DNA from: Pigmentiphaga aceris | GTDB lineage: Bacteria; Pseudomonadota; Gammaproteobacteria; Burkholderiales; Burkholderiaceae_B | NCBI RefSeq assembly: GCF_008119665.1 | Contig: NZ_CP043046.1 | Location: 2,046,001 to 2,110,000, forward strand | Direction: 5' to 3' | DNA length: 64,000 nt | In this document: positions 45,905 through 55,574 of the stretch, one piece after another | Numbering within the stretch: position 1 is the first letter of the stretch | Layout: the number at the start of each line of letters is the position of its first letter | Notes under the pieces: model-generated | Database searches by the model: none | What the model saw: only the letters and a program-made list of their open reading frames with translations | Told to the model about the DNA's origin: nothing | Program-made: the position numbers and the translations under genes

Positions 45905-46723
45905 ATGCTGATCGATACGCACTGCCATCTCGACGCATCCGAATTCGACCACGATCGCACGGCCGTTGCCGACCAGGCAATCCAGTTCGGTGTGCGCGCC
46001 ATCGTCATCCCCGCCATCGGCCGGATGAACTTTTCTACCGTCCGCGACTTGGCTCACACCTTTGCGGGCGGCACCTACGCGCTTGGCATTCATCCCTTGT
46101 TCGTCCGGCAAGCGGCCGATGAAGACTTGGACCACCTGCGCCACGCCATTGAAGCCTCATTGGACGATCCTCGTTTTGTTGCCATCGGTGAGATCGGGCT
46201 GGACTTCTTTGTGCCGGAGATCTCATCCGGCGAGCCCCGCGCGCGTCAGGAACGCTTTTTTGATGCACAGCTAAAACTGGCTCGTGAGTATGGTTTGCCG
46301 GTGCTGGTGCATGTGCGCCGTTCGCAAGACATTGTGCTGAAGTACTTGCGCCGCATCGACGTGCCGACCGGCATTGCGCATGCGTTCAATGGCAGCCACG
46401 AACAGGCGCAAGCCTTTGTCGACCGGGGTTTTGCGCTCGGCGTGGGCGGCGAGATGACGCACGAGCGTGCCCAGCGCATTCGCCGTCACGCCACGGGTTT
46501 CGATCTGTCGCACCTAGTGCTGGAAACCGATTCGCCGGACATTCCGCCCGCGTGGCTGCACAAGCCCAATCGCCGCAATACGCCCGGTGAGATTCCGCGC
46601 ATTGCCCAGACCTTGGCCGAGTTGCGTGGAGTAAGCACTAGCGTCGTGGCAGAGGCCACAGCAGCAACTGCTTTCCGTGTCATGCCACGCCTGGCACGAC
46701 TGCTGCAGACACAGACTGTCTGA
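45905..46723 (+). CDS. tatD: TatD-family deoxyribonuclease/metal hydrolase
   Basis: A 272-residue TIM-barrel metallohydrolase with the metal ligands in DTHCHLD, GEIGLDF, VHVRRSQD, HAFNGS and ETDSPDIPP. An AAGGAG site lies 7 bases before the ATG. TatD proteins are 3'-5' exonucleases/D-aminoacyl-tRNA-related nucleases; in this family lolC-lolD-tatD-comEC is a common order, and comEC is found 2.6 kb downstream. Confidence 0.92.
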   Translation: MLIDTHCHLDASEFDHDRTAVADQAIQFGVRAIVIPAIGRMNFSTVRDLAHTFAGGTYALGIHPLFVRQAADEDLDHLRHAIEASLDDPRFVAIGEIGLDFFVPEISSGEPRARQERFFDAQLKLAREYGLPVLVHVRRSQDIVLKYLRRIDVPTGIAHAFNGSHEQAQAFVDRGFALGVGGEMTHERAQRIRRHATGFDLSHLVLETDSPDIPPAWLHKPNRRNTPGEIPRIAQTLAELRGVSTSVVAEATAATAFRVMPRLARLLQTQTV

Positions 46724-46832
46724 ATCTCTGCTGTTGATCAGCAGGTGATTCACCCCACATGAAAAGCAGACAGCTTGCGGGATCGTTGCCGCAGGCCTTT
46801 GCATTGCTCTGACTGACATAAGGAAATCACTG

Positions 46833-47852
46833 ATGACCGAACAGACCAGCCGCAAGATCGTTCTCGCTTCCCGCCCCAAGGGCCGCCCCAGCGCCGAAAA
46901 CTTCCGTCTAGAAACCGGCCCGGTGCCCACGCCCGCCGATGGCGAAGTGCTGGTGCAGGTCAAATATCTGTCGCTGGACCCATACATGCGCGGCCGCATG
47001 AGCGACGCCAAGTCTTACGCAGAACCGACCAAGATCGGCGAGGTGATGGAAGGCGGCACGGTAGCCGAGGTACTGGAAAGCCGTCACGCGAACTTCAAGA
47101 AGGGTGACTTGGTGCTGGCACGCGGCGGCTGGCAGACGCATGCCGTGGTCAAGGGTGACGCCATCCGCAAGATCGACACTGGGTCCGAGCCGATTTCGAC
47201 GGCGGTGGGCGTGCTGGGCATGCCTGGTTTCACGGCATACGCAGGCTTGTTGACCATCGGCCAGCCCCAGGCAGGTGAAACCGTGGTGGTGGCGGCAGCG
47301 ACTGGCCCGGTTGGCTCGGCCGTTGGCCAGATCGCACGCTTGAAAGGTGCGCGCGCTGTGGGCATTGCGGGCGGCGCAAAGAAGTGCGCGTTGCTGCGCG
47401 ACAAGTTTGGCTTCGACGTGGCGATCGACCACCATGCGCCTGACTTCGCCGAACAATTGAAGGCAGCGTGCCCGGATGGCATTGACGTGTATTTCGAAAA
47501 CGTCGGCGGCAAAGTGTGGGAAGCGGTTTCGCCCTTGTTGAACAACTTCGCACGCATCCCCGTATGCGGTTTGGTGGCCGAGTACAACGCCAGCGGCCAG
47601 GCCGAAGGCCCCGACCGCCTGCCGCGATTGATGCGCGATGTGCTGTCCAAACGATTGACGATTCGCGGCTTCATTCAGATCGATTTCAAGGACCAGATGC
47701 CGCAGTTCGAAAAAGAGATGAAAGCCTGGCTGGCCGATGGCAGCGTGAAGTATGTGGAAGACGTGGTGGACGGTCTGGAAAACGCACCCGAAGCTTTCAT
47801 TGGTCTGCTGGAAGGCAAGAACTTCGGCAAGCTGGTGATCAAGGTTTCTTGA
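46833..47852 (+). CDS. Zinc-independent medium-chain (MDR) NADP-dependent oxidoreductase, CurA-like
   Basis: A 339-residue quinone reductase/CurA-type enzyme. It begins MTEQTSRKIVLASRPKGRPS, has YLSLDPYMRGRMSD, and the Rossmann motif AATGPVGSAVGQIARLKGARAVGIAGG. No zinc-binding cysteines. It reduces an activated double bond or quinone with NADPH; the substrate is not known. It is one of two genes separating tatD from comEC here. Confidence 0.9.
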   Translation: MTEQTSRKIVLASRPKGRPSAENFRLETGPVPTPADGEVLVQVKYLSLDPYMRGRMSDAKSYAEPTKIGEVMEGGTVAEVLESRHANFKKGDLVLARGGWQTHAVVKGDAIRKIDTGSEPISTAVGVLGMPGFTAYAGLLTIGQPQAGETVVVAAATGPVGSAVGQIARLKGARAVGIAGGAKKCALLRDKFGFDVAIDHHAPDFAEQLKAACPDGIDVYFENVGGKVWEAVSPLLNNFARIPVCGLVAEYNASGQAEGPDRLPRLMRDVLSKRLTIRGFIQIDFKDQMPQFEKEMKAWLADGSVKYVEDVVDGLENAPEAFIGLLEGKNFGKLVIKVS

Positions 47853-47982
47853 TGGTGTGCTTTGCATTAGCGACGCCCTCGTTCATCTGCACTGACCGCA
47901 GGCCCTGACACGTTTCTGGCGGGTGTCGTAAGCTCTCTGGCTTGCGGCACCCAGCCAATCCGTGTGGAAGGAAACCTGTTCG

Positions 47983-49167
47983 ATGACTGATCTGCTTCTG
48001 AAAAACGTGCGCCCGCTTGGCGGCGCTGCGGTCGATGTGCTGGTGCAAGACGGACGCATTTCGCAGCTTGGTGCCAACCAGCAGGCACCGGCAGGCGTGG
48101 CGCAGGAAGACGGGCAGGGTGCCTTGCTGCTGCCCGGTTTGGTCGAAGGCCATACCCATCTGGACAAGACTACCTGGGGTGATGCCTGGTACGTGAACAA
48201 CGTCGGGTCGGCGCTGACTGACCGCATCGACAACGAACGCCAATGGCGAGCCAAGACTGGCCACGACGCTCGCACGCATGCCAAGGCACTTGCGCTGGCC
48301 TTCCTGAAAGAAGGCGCAACCTGTATCCGCACGCATGTGGATGTAGACACCGATGCAGGTCTGAAGCACCTGGAAGGTGTCAATGCAGTGCGCGATGAGC
48401 TGGCCGATCGCATGCGTATTCAGACGGTGGCGTTTCCACAGTCTGGCTTGTTGAAACGCAGCGGGACGGCAGAACTGTTGGACCAGGCATTGGCCAGCGG
48501 CGCAGATGTATTGGGCGGACTCGACCCCAGCGCAATTGATCGAGACCCGGCACGGTCTTTGGACGTTTTGTTTGACTTAGCCAACAAGCACAGCAAACCG
48601 GTGGACATTCACCTTCACGAGCCAGGCGACCTGGGCGCGTTTTCCATGGACTTGATCCTTGACCGCACCGAGGCGCTGGGCATGCAGGGCAAGGTGACGA
48701 TCAGCCACGCCTTCTGTCTGGGCGCGCTGGAAACGCCGCGTTTGAATGGCTTGCTTGAACGCCTTGCACACCTGCGCGTTGGCATTCTGACTACCGCGCC
48801 GGCGTCTCGCCCGGTGCCCAGCGTGCGCGCCTGCCGCGATGCGGGTGTCACGATCTTCAGCGGTAACGATGGCGTGCGCGATACCTGGACTCCGTACGGC
48901 GACCCGGATCTGCTGATGCGCGCCCGGCTGGTCGGTCTGCGCAACGACTTCCGCCGCGATAGCGAATTGGCGTGGGCCTTGGCGTGTGTGACGGGCGCAG
49001 CGGCAAAGGCTTGCGGCTTCACCGATTACGGCCTGCATGTCGGTGCGCGTGCCGATCTGGTGTTGGTGGATGCGAGTTGTGTGGCAGAGGCCGTTGCGCA
49101 GCATCGGCCAAAGACCTTGGTGGTCGCGGCGGGGCGGGTCGTTGCCAGGAATGGCGCGGCGGTTTGA
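47983..49167 (+). CDS. Cytosine-deaminase-like amidohydrolase
   Basis: A 394-residue metal-dependent amidohydrolase. Metal and catalytic positions visible are GHTHLDKTTW, a conserved Glu near KALALAFLKEGATCIRTHVDVD, HLHEPGDLGAF, SHAFCLG and SGNDGVRDTW. The pattern is nearest to CodA/N-isopropylammelide-type deaminases. ATG 47983 has a GGAAG site; an upstream open frame is not supported. Cyclic amide or nucleobase-like substrate inferred. Confidence 0.87.
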   Translation: MTDLLLKNVRPLGGAAVDVLVQDGRISQLGANQQAPAGVAQEDGQGALLLPGLVEGHTHLDKTTWGDAWYVNNVGSALTDRIDNERQWRAKTGHDARTHAKALALAFLKEGATCIRTHVDVDTDAGLKHLEGVNAVRDELADRMRIQTVAFPQSGLLKRSGTAELLDQALASGADVLGGLDPSAIDRDPARSLDVLFDLANKHSKPVDIHLHEPGDLGAFSMDLILDRTEALGMQGKVTISHAFCLGALETPRLNGLLERLAHLRVGILTTAPASRPVPSVRACRDAGVTIFSGNDGVRDTWTPYGDPDLLMRARLVGLRNDFRRDSELAWALACVTGAAAKACGFTDYGLHVGARADLVLVDASCVAEAVAQHRPKTLVVAAGRVVARNGAAV

Positions 49168-49363
49168 GGGGGTTGCACTGAGCGGATGTCGGCTTTTCAA
49201 GCATCTGGATAAGCCGACGTCTTGCGGCTAGATCCGCGTTTTCAACACGCACTGTGTTCAAAATGTCCCTGTGGATTCTCCGCACGGACATTCCCATGCC
49301 GCAGCATGCTTTCCTTGAACCCATCCACGTAGCCTAGTCGTTTCCCTTCCAGGCTTTCCGCCG

Positions 49364-51805
49364 ATGGGCCGACTGAGCCTTGCCGCTTTTGTGCTGGCGG
49401 CTGCCTTGGTGCAGATGCTGGCAGCACTTCCCGGTTTCACCACGATTGTTGGGCTGCTTATTGCATCCATCTTCGCGATGGCCGCCGCGATATGGCAGCG
49501 CGCGCGGCTGCGAACATGGCGCATAAAAATACTTGTCTGGCCCCTGCTGGCCTTCATGTTTGGCGCATCGCTTGCGATGTTCCGCGCCGACCTGCGCTTG
49601 GCCGACGCGCTCGATCCTGAACTGGAAGGCGGCAGCATTCCTGCGGTGTTTCGCATCGCCAGTCTCAGCACGATCGGCCAGCAAGGCCAGCGGGCCGAGG
49701 TCGATATTCTGGAATCCCGTGCGGGTATGCCGTCGCGTATTCAGCTTGCCTGGTTTGGCGATACGCGCAGGCAGGAAACCTGGGCACCGGGGCAACGATG
49801 GCAGGGATATTTGGTTCCCAAGCGTCCGCATGGCGGCATCAACCCGCATGGGTTTGATTACGAAGCGCTGTTGTTCGAGCGCGGCGTGCGAGCCACCGCA
49901 TCCATCCGCAATACGCCGGTCTTGCTGGATGACGACCCCTATGCCACGCCGCTGATCGCCATCCAACGTCTGCGGCACTACCTGCGCGGCACCATGCAGC
50001 AGACGCTGGGCGACACGCGTTATGGCGCGGTGTTGATTGCGTTGGCAATGGGTGACCAAGCGGGCATTGCACGCAACGACTGGGTGGTGTTCAACCGCAC
50101 CGGCATCACACATTTGGTCTCGATCAGCGGCATGCACGTCACCATGTTGGCGGCCATGGCGGGGCTTGCTGTGTTGCGGGTGTGGTCACGCGCAAGGTGG
50201 CGGGGCGTGGCCTTGGCCGAATACAGCCCCGCGCAGGTGATTGCGGCCGGTGCCGCCCTGTTCACGGCCTTGTTGTATTGCCTGTTGGCAGGCTGGGGCG
50301 TGCCGGCGCAGCGCACGTTTTTCATGCTCGCGGTGCTTGCCGTGGCGGCGATTGCACGCCTGCCCTTGTCCGGTTCTCGGGTGCTGGTGCTGGCCGCTGC
50401 GTGTGTGGTTGCGCTCGATCCCTGGGCGTCGCTGTCGCCCGGTTTCTGGTTGTCGTTCGGTGCAGTAGCCGTGTTGATGATGGCGGGCTCTGGCCGTTGG
50501 CGGCTGGCCAAACCCGGTGAAAAGCCGGCGCGCTTGTCGCGCTGGCAGCGTTGGCGACGCGGTTTCATTGCGGCGTGTCAGCTGCAGTTGGCGATCACCA
50601 TCGGGCTGGTTCCGCTATTGGCGCTGATCTTCCAGCAGATATCGCTGGTGTCACCGCTGGCCAATGCCATTGCCATTCCGGTGGTCAGTTTCATCGTCAC
50701 GCCACTGGCCTTGTTGGTGATGTTGCTATCGGCCATCCCTGGTTTGGAAACGCTGGCAGGGTGGATTGGCTTCGTTGCGCACGAAGCCTTTGCGTGGTCG
50801 ATGCGACCCATCGAGGCCATGTCGAACTGGCCGGGTTCCAACTTCGCGGTGGCAGCGGTGCCTTGGCCGTGGATTGCGGTGGCGATGTTTGGCATCGTCT
50901 GGTCACTGCAACCGCGCGGGCTGCCGGGTCGCATGCTGGCTTTGTTGCTGGTGCTGCCCGTGCTTGTTTTCCGCCCCGAGCGGCCGGCTCACGGGGAATG
51001 GCGCATGACCATGTTGGATGTGGGGCAGGGCGGCGGTGTGGTGATCGAAACTGCTGAGCAGACGGTGGTCTTCGACGCCGGCCCGCGCTACAGCGATGAT
51101 GCCGATGCAGGTGACCGGGTTGTCTGGCCATATCTGCGCGCGCGTGGCGTCACACGCATTGATCAATTGATCGTGTCGCATGGCGATGCCGACCATGCTG
51201 GTGGGCTGGCATCGTTGCTGAATGCGCTGCCCGTCGATACCTTGCGTGCGCCGTCTAGCATGGCAGGTCAGGTCGATGCCGCACGCCCCGCCGATCGGGC
51301 CACGCCGCCGCTGACGCCGTGTGTGGCGGGGCAGGTCTGGGAAACGGGCGGCCTAACCTTCACCATGCTGGCACCACTTCCCACTATGGTCGGTGCCAAG
51401 GACAAGAACGCGGGTGGCTGCGTGTTGTTCATGCAAGGTCGCACCCACAATGCCATGTTGATGGGCGACGTGGGCATCGCGCAGGAAGCGGCGCTGCTGG
51501 CCGAGCCATCGTGGCCAGGCCCGGTGGATGTGGTCGTCGCCGGGCATCATGGTTCACACACGTCTTCGGGGCAGGCGTTTGTCGATGCCACCCAGGCTGT
51601 GCACGCGATCATGCAAGCGGGGTATTTGAACCGCTACCGACACCCCAATCAGCGCGTGTTGAAACGCTGGGAACAAAGCGGGGCTGTGGTGCATCGATCC
51701 GATCATCACGGGGCGATCATCGTTGAATCGGTGAAAGGGCAGTTGGGCGCGGTGCGCGCTCGGGATGCGCAGCGGCGTTATTGGCATACCTCGGCAGCAT
51801 CGTGA
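49364..51805 (+). CDS. comEC: Competence DNA-uptake channel ComEC/Rec2
   Basis: An 813-residue integral membrane protein. Residues ~1-190 hold several transmembrane helices and a DUF4131-like extracytoplasmic part, ~220-500 is the Competence channel domain with helices such as LLYCLLAGWGVPAQRTFFML, and ~540-760 is a metallo-beta-lactamase-like domain with SHGDADHAGG and VVAGHHGSHTSS. All expected metal ligands are present, so it is probably active as the inner-membrane channel with an associated nuclease in natural transformation. Confidence 0.93.
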   Translation: MGRLSLAAFVLAAALVQMLAALPGFTTIVGLLIASIFAMAAAIWQRARLRTWRIKILVWPLLAFMFGASLAMFRADLRLADALDPELEGGSIPAVFRIASLSTIGQQGQRAEVDILESRAGMPSRIQLAWFGDTRRQETWAPGQRWQGYLVPKRPHGGINPHGFDYEALLFERGVRATASIRNTPVLLDDDPYATPLIAIQRLRHYLRGTMQQTLGDTRYGAVLIALAMGDQAGIARNDWVVFNRTGITHLVSISGMHVTMLAAMAGLAVLRVWSRARWRGVALAEYSPAQVIAAGAALFTALLYCLLAGWGVPAQRTFFMLAVLAVAAIARLPLSGSRVLVLAAACVVALDPWASLSPGFWLSFGAVAVLMMAGSGRWRLAKPGEKPARLSRWQRWRRGFIAACQLQLAITIGLVPLLALIFQQISLVSPLANAIAIPVVSFIVTPLALLVMLLSAIPGLETLAGWIGFVAHEAFAWSMRPIEAMSNWPGSNFAVAAVPWPWIAVAMFGIVWSLQPRGLPGRMLALLLVLPVLVFRPERPAHGEWRMTMLDVGQGGGVVIETAEQTVVFDAGPRYSDDADAGDRVVWPYLRARGVTRIDQLIVSHGDADHAGGLASLLNALPVDTLRAPSSMAGQVDAARPADRATPPLTPCVAGQVWETGGLTFTMLAPLPTMVGAKDKNAGGCVLFMQGRTHNAMLMGDVGIAQEAALLAEPSWPGPVDVVVAGHHGSHTSSGQAFVDATQAVHAIMQAGYLNRYRHPNQRVLKRWEQSGAVVHRSDHHGAIIVESVKGQLGAVRARDAQRRYWHTSAAS

Positions 51806-52207
51806 TGGCAGTCAGTGTCGTCAGGCCATACAGAATCGATTTTTCTGCGCGCTTCGATCCCCATCCGCGTGTTTGTCCTGACATGGCGCAACGCTTTTCG
51901 ATGCCTTTCTTCAGTACGCTTCATGAAGGCAGGGAACTGGTCTTGTCCCTTGATGCGAGGACCAAGAAACGCATCGTCCAAAAATTTTATTTTTCGCGAC
52001 CATCTTGGTGCGGCAAGCCTCGTAACGGTGCGGGCCTGACCTTGCCCGATTCGGTATGCCTGTGGCTGCGAGCAGGGCGGTGCGCCGAAACAGTGCATGC
52101 TTTATCTCATCCTCTCGTAAGCCGCGTCAGCACTGGTTAAAACCTAGGCTCAAGCGCTGGCAGACAATCTTGCCGATTGCTATGCTGACCAAAAAAAGGG
52201 AGTTTGC
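51806..52207. other. Gene-poor region between comEC and the Anbu operon
   Basis: About 400 bases. Short open frames exist on both strands but none shows a family pattern, and I see no strong terminator. It should contain the promoter of the Anbu operon. Confidence 0.45.
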
Positions 52208-53623
52208 ATGCGCGTTCAAGCATTCGATGAAATGATGGGCGCCAACGGGGATGTGCGACAGCATTACCAAGGCTTTGCCAAGTGGTTGTCGGAACAGTCT
52301 CCCGAAGTGATCGCCACCAAGCGTGCCGAAGCCGACCTGAGCTTCCGCCGCGTGGGTATTACCTTCGCCGTCTACGGTGACGAAGCCGGCACTGAACGTC
52401 TGATTCCCTTCGACCTGGTGCCGCGCGTCATTCCCGCGGCCGAGTGGCGGCGTCTTGAAGCCGGACTGAAGCAGCGAGTCCGCGCGCTCAATATGTTCAT
52501 CCACGATATCTATCACCAGCAGAACATCGTTCGCGCTGGCATCGTGCCGCCGGAACAGATTTTCCTGAACTCCCAATATCGCCCTGAAATGCAGGACATC
52601 GCGGTTGCCCGCGATATCTATTGCCATATTGCCGGCATCGATATCGTGCGGGCGGGCGAGGGCGAGTTCTACGTGCTGGAAGACAATCTGCGGGTGCCAT
52701 CGGGCGTGTCCTACATGCTCGAAAACCGCAAGATGCTGATGCGCCTGTTCCCCGACTTGTTCGCACGGATCAAGGTGGCACCGGTTGCCCACTATCCCGA
52801 CTTGCTGCTGGAAAACCTGCGCTCGGTTGCGCCGGGTGGCCATGGCGAGCCGCGCGTGGTGGTGCTGACGCCTGGCATGTACAACTCGGCTTACTTCGAA
52901 CACGCCTTCCTGGCCCAGCAGATGGGTGTGGAACTGGTCGAAGGCAAAGACTTGTTCGTGGATGCCAACGCGGTGTGGATGCGAACCACGCGCGGTCCGC
53001 AGCGGGTCGATGTGATCTATCGCCGTGTGGACGACGATTTCCTTGATCCGCTTGCCTTCCGGGGTGACTCGGCGCTGGGTGTGCCAGGGCTGTTGTCGGT
53101 GTATCGCGCGGGTGGCGTCACGCTGGCCAACGCGATCGGCAGCGGTATCGCCGACGACAAGGCAACCTATCTGCACGTGCCCGAGATGATCCGGTTCTAC
53201 CTGGATGAAGAGCCTTTGCTGAACAACGTGCCGACTTGGCAGTGCAGCCGCCCGAACGAGCTGTCGCACGTGCTGGCCAATATGCACGAGCTGGTCGTCA
53301 AGGAAGTGCACGGCGCGGGTGGCTACGGCATGTTGGTGGGCCCGACCTCTTCCAAGGCCGAGGTGGACGCTTTCAAGGAGCGTGTGAAAGCCAATCCCAG
53401 CAACTACATCGCCCAGCCAACACTGGCCTTGTCGACGGTGCCGACTTTTGTCGAATCCGGTGTGGCACCGCGCCACATCGACTTGCGGCCTTACGTGCTG
53501 TGCGGCAAGGACATCACGATGGTTCCCGGCGGCCTGTGCCGCGTGGCGCTGACCGAAGGTTCGCTGGTGGTCAACAGCAGCCAGGGCGGCGGGACCAAAG
53601 ACACCTGGGTGCTGGAACGATGA
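52208..53623 (+). CDS. Circularly permuted ATP-grasp protein (Anbu operon)
   Basis: A 471-residue circularly permuted ATP-grasp protein (DUF404/DUF407 class). Recognised from RVQAFDEMMGANGDVRQHYQGF at the N-terminus, LIPFDLVPRVIPAAEWRRLEAGLKQRVRALN, and a nucleotide-binding/grasp segment around FYVLEDNLRVPSGVSYMLENRKMLM. First of four genes that always travel with the Anbu peptidase. Catalyses an ATP-dependent ligation by family analogy; the product is unknown. 13 bp precede the next gene. Confidence 0.9.
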   Translation: MRVQAFDEMMGANGDVRQHYQGFAKWLSEQSPEVIATKRAEADLSFRRVGITFAVYGDEAGTERLIPFDLVPRVIPAAEWRRLEAGLKQRVRALNMFIHDIYHQQNIVRAGIVPPEQIFLNSQYRPEMQDIAVARDIYCHIAGIDIVRAGEGEFYVLEDNLRVPSGVSYMLENRKMLMRLFPDLFARIKVAPVAHYPDLLLENLRSVAPGGHGEPRVVVLTPGMYNSAYFEHAFLAQQMGVELVEGKDLFVDANAVWMRTTRGPQRVDVIYRRVDDDFLDPLAFRGDSALGVPGLLSVYRAGGVTLANAIGSGIADDKATYLHVPEMIRFYLDEEPLLNNVPTWQCSRPNELSHVLANMHELVVKEVHGAGGYGMLVGPTSSKAEVDAFKERVKANPSNYIAQPTLALSTVPTFVESGVAPRHIDLRPYVLCGKDITMVPGGLCRVALTEGSLVVNSSQGGGTKDTWVLER

Positions 53624-53636
53624 GCAAGGACACTTC

Positions 53637-54596
53637 ATGCTGAGCCGCACCGCTGACAATCTGTTCTGGGTATCGCGCTACGTCGAGCGCGCCGAGAACA
53701 CCGCCCGTATGCTGGACATCAATCTTCAGATGGCTTTGTTGCCGCATGGCAAGAAGTCCCTGGAGCAGACCTGGCGCGCCAGTCTCGCCATTTCTGAATT
53801 GCAGTCCCGCTACGACGAGCGTTATGACACCCTTTCGCCGCGTGATGTGCTGGCGTTCATGGTGACCGATCCGAAGAATCCTTCGTCGATCTATTCCTGC
53901 CTGAGTTCGGCACGTGAAGCGGCACGCGCAGTGCGCGGCAGCCTGACCACCGAGGTCTGGGAAACCCACAACACCACGTGGCTGGAACTTCAGCGCCTGG
54001 TGGCCAACGACTTGCCGCAGCGCGATCCGTCCGAGTTTTTCGAATGGGTGAAGTTCCGTTCCCACCTGTCGCGTGGGGTGACGCGCGGCACCATGCTGGA
54101 CGACGAGGCCCTGCATTTCCTGGGCATCGGCACCCACCTGGAACGCGCCGACAACACCGCACGCCTGCTGGATGTGCGCTTCCACGAGTATGTGGACGAC
54201 GACGAACCCGATCCGGAAGCCATCGATTCCTATCGCGAGTTCTATCACTGGGCGGCGATTCTGCGCTCAGTGTCCGCCTTCGAGATCTACCGCAAGGTGT
54301 ACCGTGACGTGGTGACACCAGCTCGTGTGGCCGAGTTGCTGATCGTGCGCAAGGACATGCCGCGTTCGCTTGCGTCGTCGGTGCATGCAGTGTTGGGCGA
54401 CCTGAACCGCGTCAGCAACGACCGGTCGGGTGAAACCGAACGGCTTGCCGGGCAACTGGATGCCGATCTGCGTTATGGCCGTATCGACGACATTCTGGCG
54501 GCCGGCCTGCACCCTTGGCTGACGCAGTTCCTGCGCCGTATCAACGACCTGGGCAATCGGGTGTCTGCCGATTTCCTGGTTCCGCTGTCTGTCTGA
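53637..54596 (+). CDS. Alpha-E domain protein (Anbu operon)
   Basis: A 319-residue helical protein starting MLSRTADNLFWVSRYVERAENTARMLD, the signature of the alpha-E/DUF403 family. It belongs to the conserved Anbu gene set between the ATP-grasp and transglutaminase genes. No catalytic motif is visible; a scaffold or binding role is inferred. Confidence 0.9.
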   Translation: MLSRTADNLFWVSRYVERAENTARMLDINLQMALLPHGKKSLEQTWRASLAISELQSRYDERYDTLSPRDVLAFMVTDPKNPSSIYSCLSSAREAARAVRGSLTTEVWETHNTTWLELQRLVANDLPQRDPSEFFEWVKFRSHLSRGVTRGTMLDDEALHFLGIGTHLERADNTARLLDVRFHEYVDDDEPDPEAIDSYREFYHWAAILRSVSAFEIYRKVYRDVVTPARVAELLIVRKDMPRSLASSVHAVLGDLNRVSNDRSGETERLAGQLDADLRYGRIDDILAAGLHPWLTQFLRRINDLGNRVSADFLVPLSV

Positions 54597-54687
54597 ACTG
54601 TTGACCTGAATCCCGCGAGGCTGCTGCCAGTTTTTCCTGCACAGCCCCGCGGTGCCAGTCCAGTTCCACCTATTTCCGAGACCGCCA

Positions 54688-55479
54688 ATGCGTTACATCA
54701 TTCGCCACACCACGGTCTACCACTACACGACGCCGGCGAACTACACGATCCAGACGCTGCGTCTGACGCCGCGTGCCGACGCCCATCAGCGAATCATCCG
54801 CTGGCGACTGCACACGCCGGGTGGCCTGCAGCCCAGCATCGACGCCTACGGCAATCAGACCCACACCCTGACCATCAACCAGCCGCACGCCGCCATCGAA
54901 CTGCGGGTAGATGGCTTGATTGAAATGTCGCCGCTGACCGAAGGCCGCATCATTGAAGAGTCTGGTTTGCCGGTCCAGGCTTTCCAGGTAGCCACGTCAT
55001 TGACCCAGGCCGATTCTCGCGTTCGCGCCTTTTTTGCCCGGGTATTGCCCAACGGCATTCGTGCGCCGGAAGATGCGCTGGCACTGGCGCACCACATTTG
55101 CGACGCGGTGTCCTACGAGCCGGGCACCACCGACGTGACCACTGCTGCAGGTGAGGTGCTGGAATTGGGCCACGGTGTTTGCCAGGATCACGCCCATTTG
55201 TTCCTGGCCTGCGTGCGTGGCATGGGCCTGCCGGCGCGCTATGTCAGTGGCTACCTGTACACCACGGCCGAGCACGCTGCCAGCCACGCTTGGGTGGATG
55301 TCTGGCTGAAAGACCACGGTTGGATCAGCATCGACGTGACCAACCGCCAATATGCGTCGGAACAACACTGCCGCCTGGCGGTGGCGCGCGACTACGATTC
55401 GGCCTCGCCCGTACGGGGCGTGCGCACTGGCGGCGGTCATGAATCGATGGCCGTGCATGTGCACGTACAACAGCAATAG
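54688..55479 (+). CDS. Transglutaminase-like cysteine protease (Anbu operon)
   Basis: A 263-residue protein with a beta-rich N-terminal domain (MRYIIRHTTVYHYTTPANYTIQTLRLTPR) and a transglutaminase core whose catalytic triad is readable: Cys in GHGVCQDHAHLF, His in SHAWVDVWL and Asp in ISIDVTNRQYA. ATG 54688 fits the family start. Third member of the Anbu gene set. Confidence 0.92.
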   Translation: MRYIIRHTTVYHYTTPANYTIQTLRLTPRADAHQRIIRWRLHTPGGLQPSIDAYGNQTHTLTINQPHAAIELRVDGLIEMSPLTEGRIIEESGLPVQAFQVATSLTQADSRVRAFFARVLPNGIRAPEDALALAHHICDAVSYEPGTTDVTTAAGEVLELGHGVCQDHAHLFLACVRGMGLPARYVSGYLYTTAEHAASHAWVDVWLKDHGWISIDVTNRQYASEQHCRLAVARDYDSASPVRGVRTGGGHESMAVHVHVQQQ

Positions 55480-55574
55480 CGCGAATAAGCAAGGAAAAAT
55501 CGGGCCGGCAAGCACGTCTTGCCTATGCCCGATACAATCCTTGATTGCGTTGTGCTGTTGTATCGGTTGAATCG

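Noticed and set aside
51781..52140. A 119-residue frame after comEC
   Set aside because: It overlaps the comEC end, has frames open on the other strand as well and shows no family signature.
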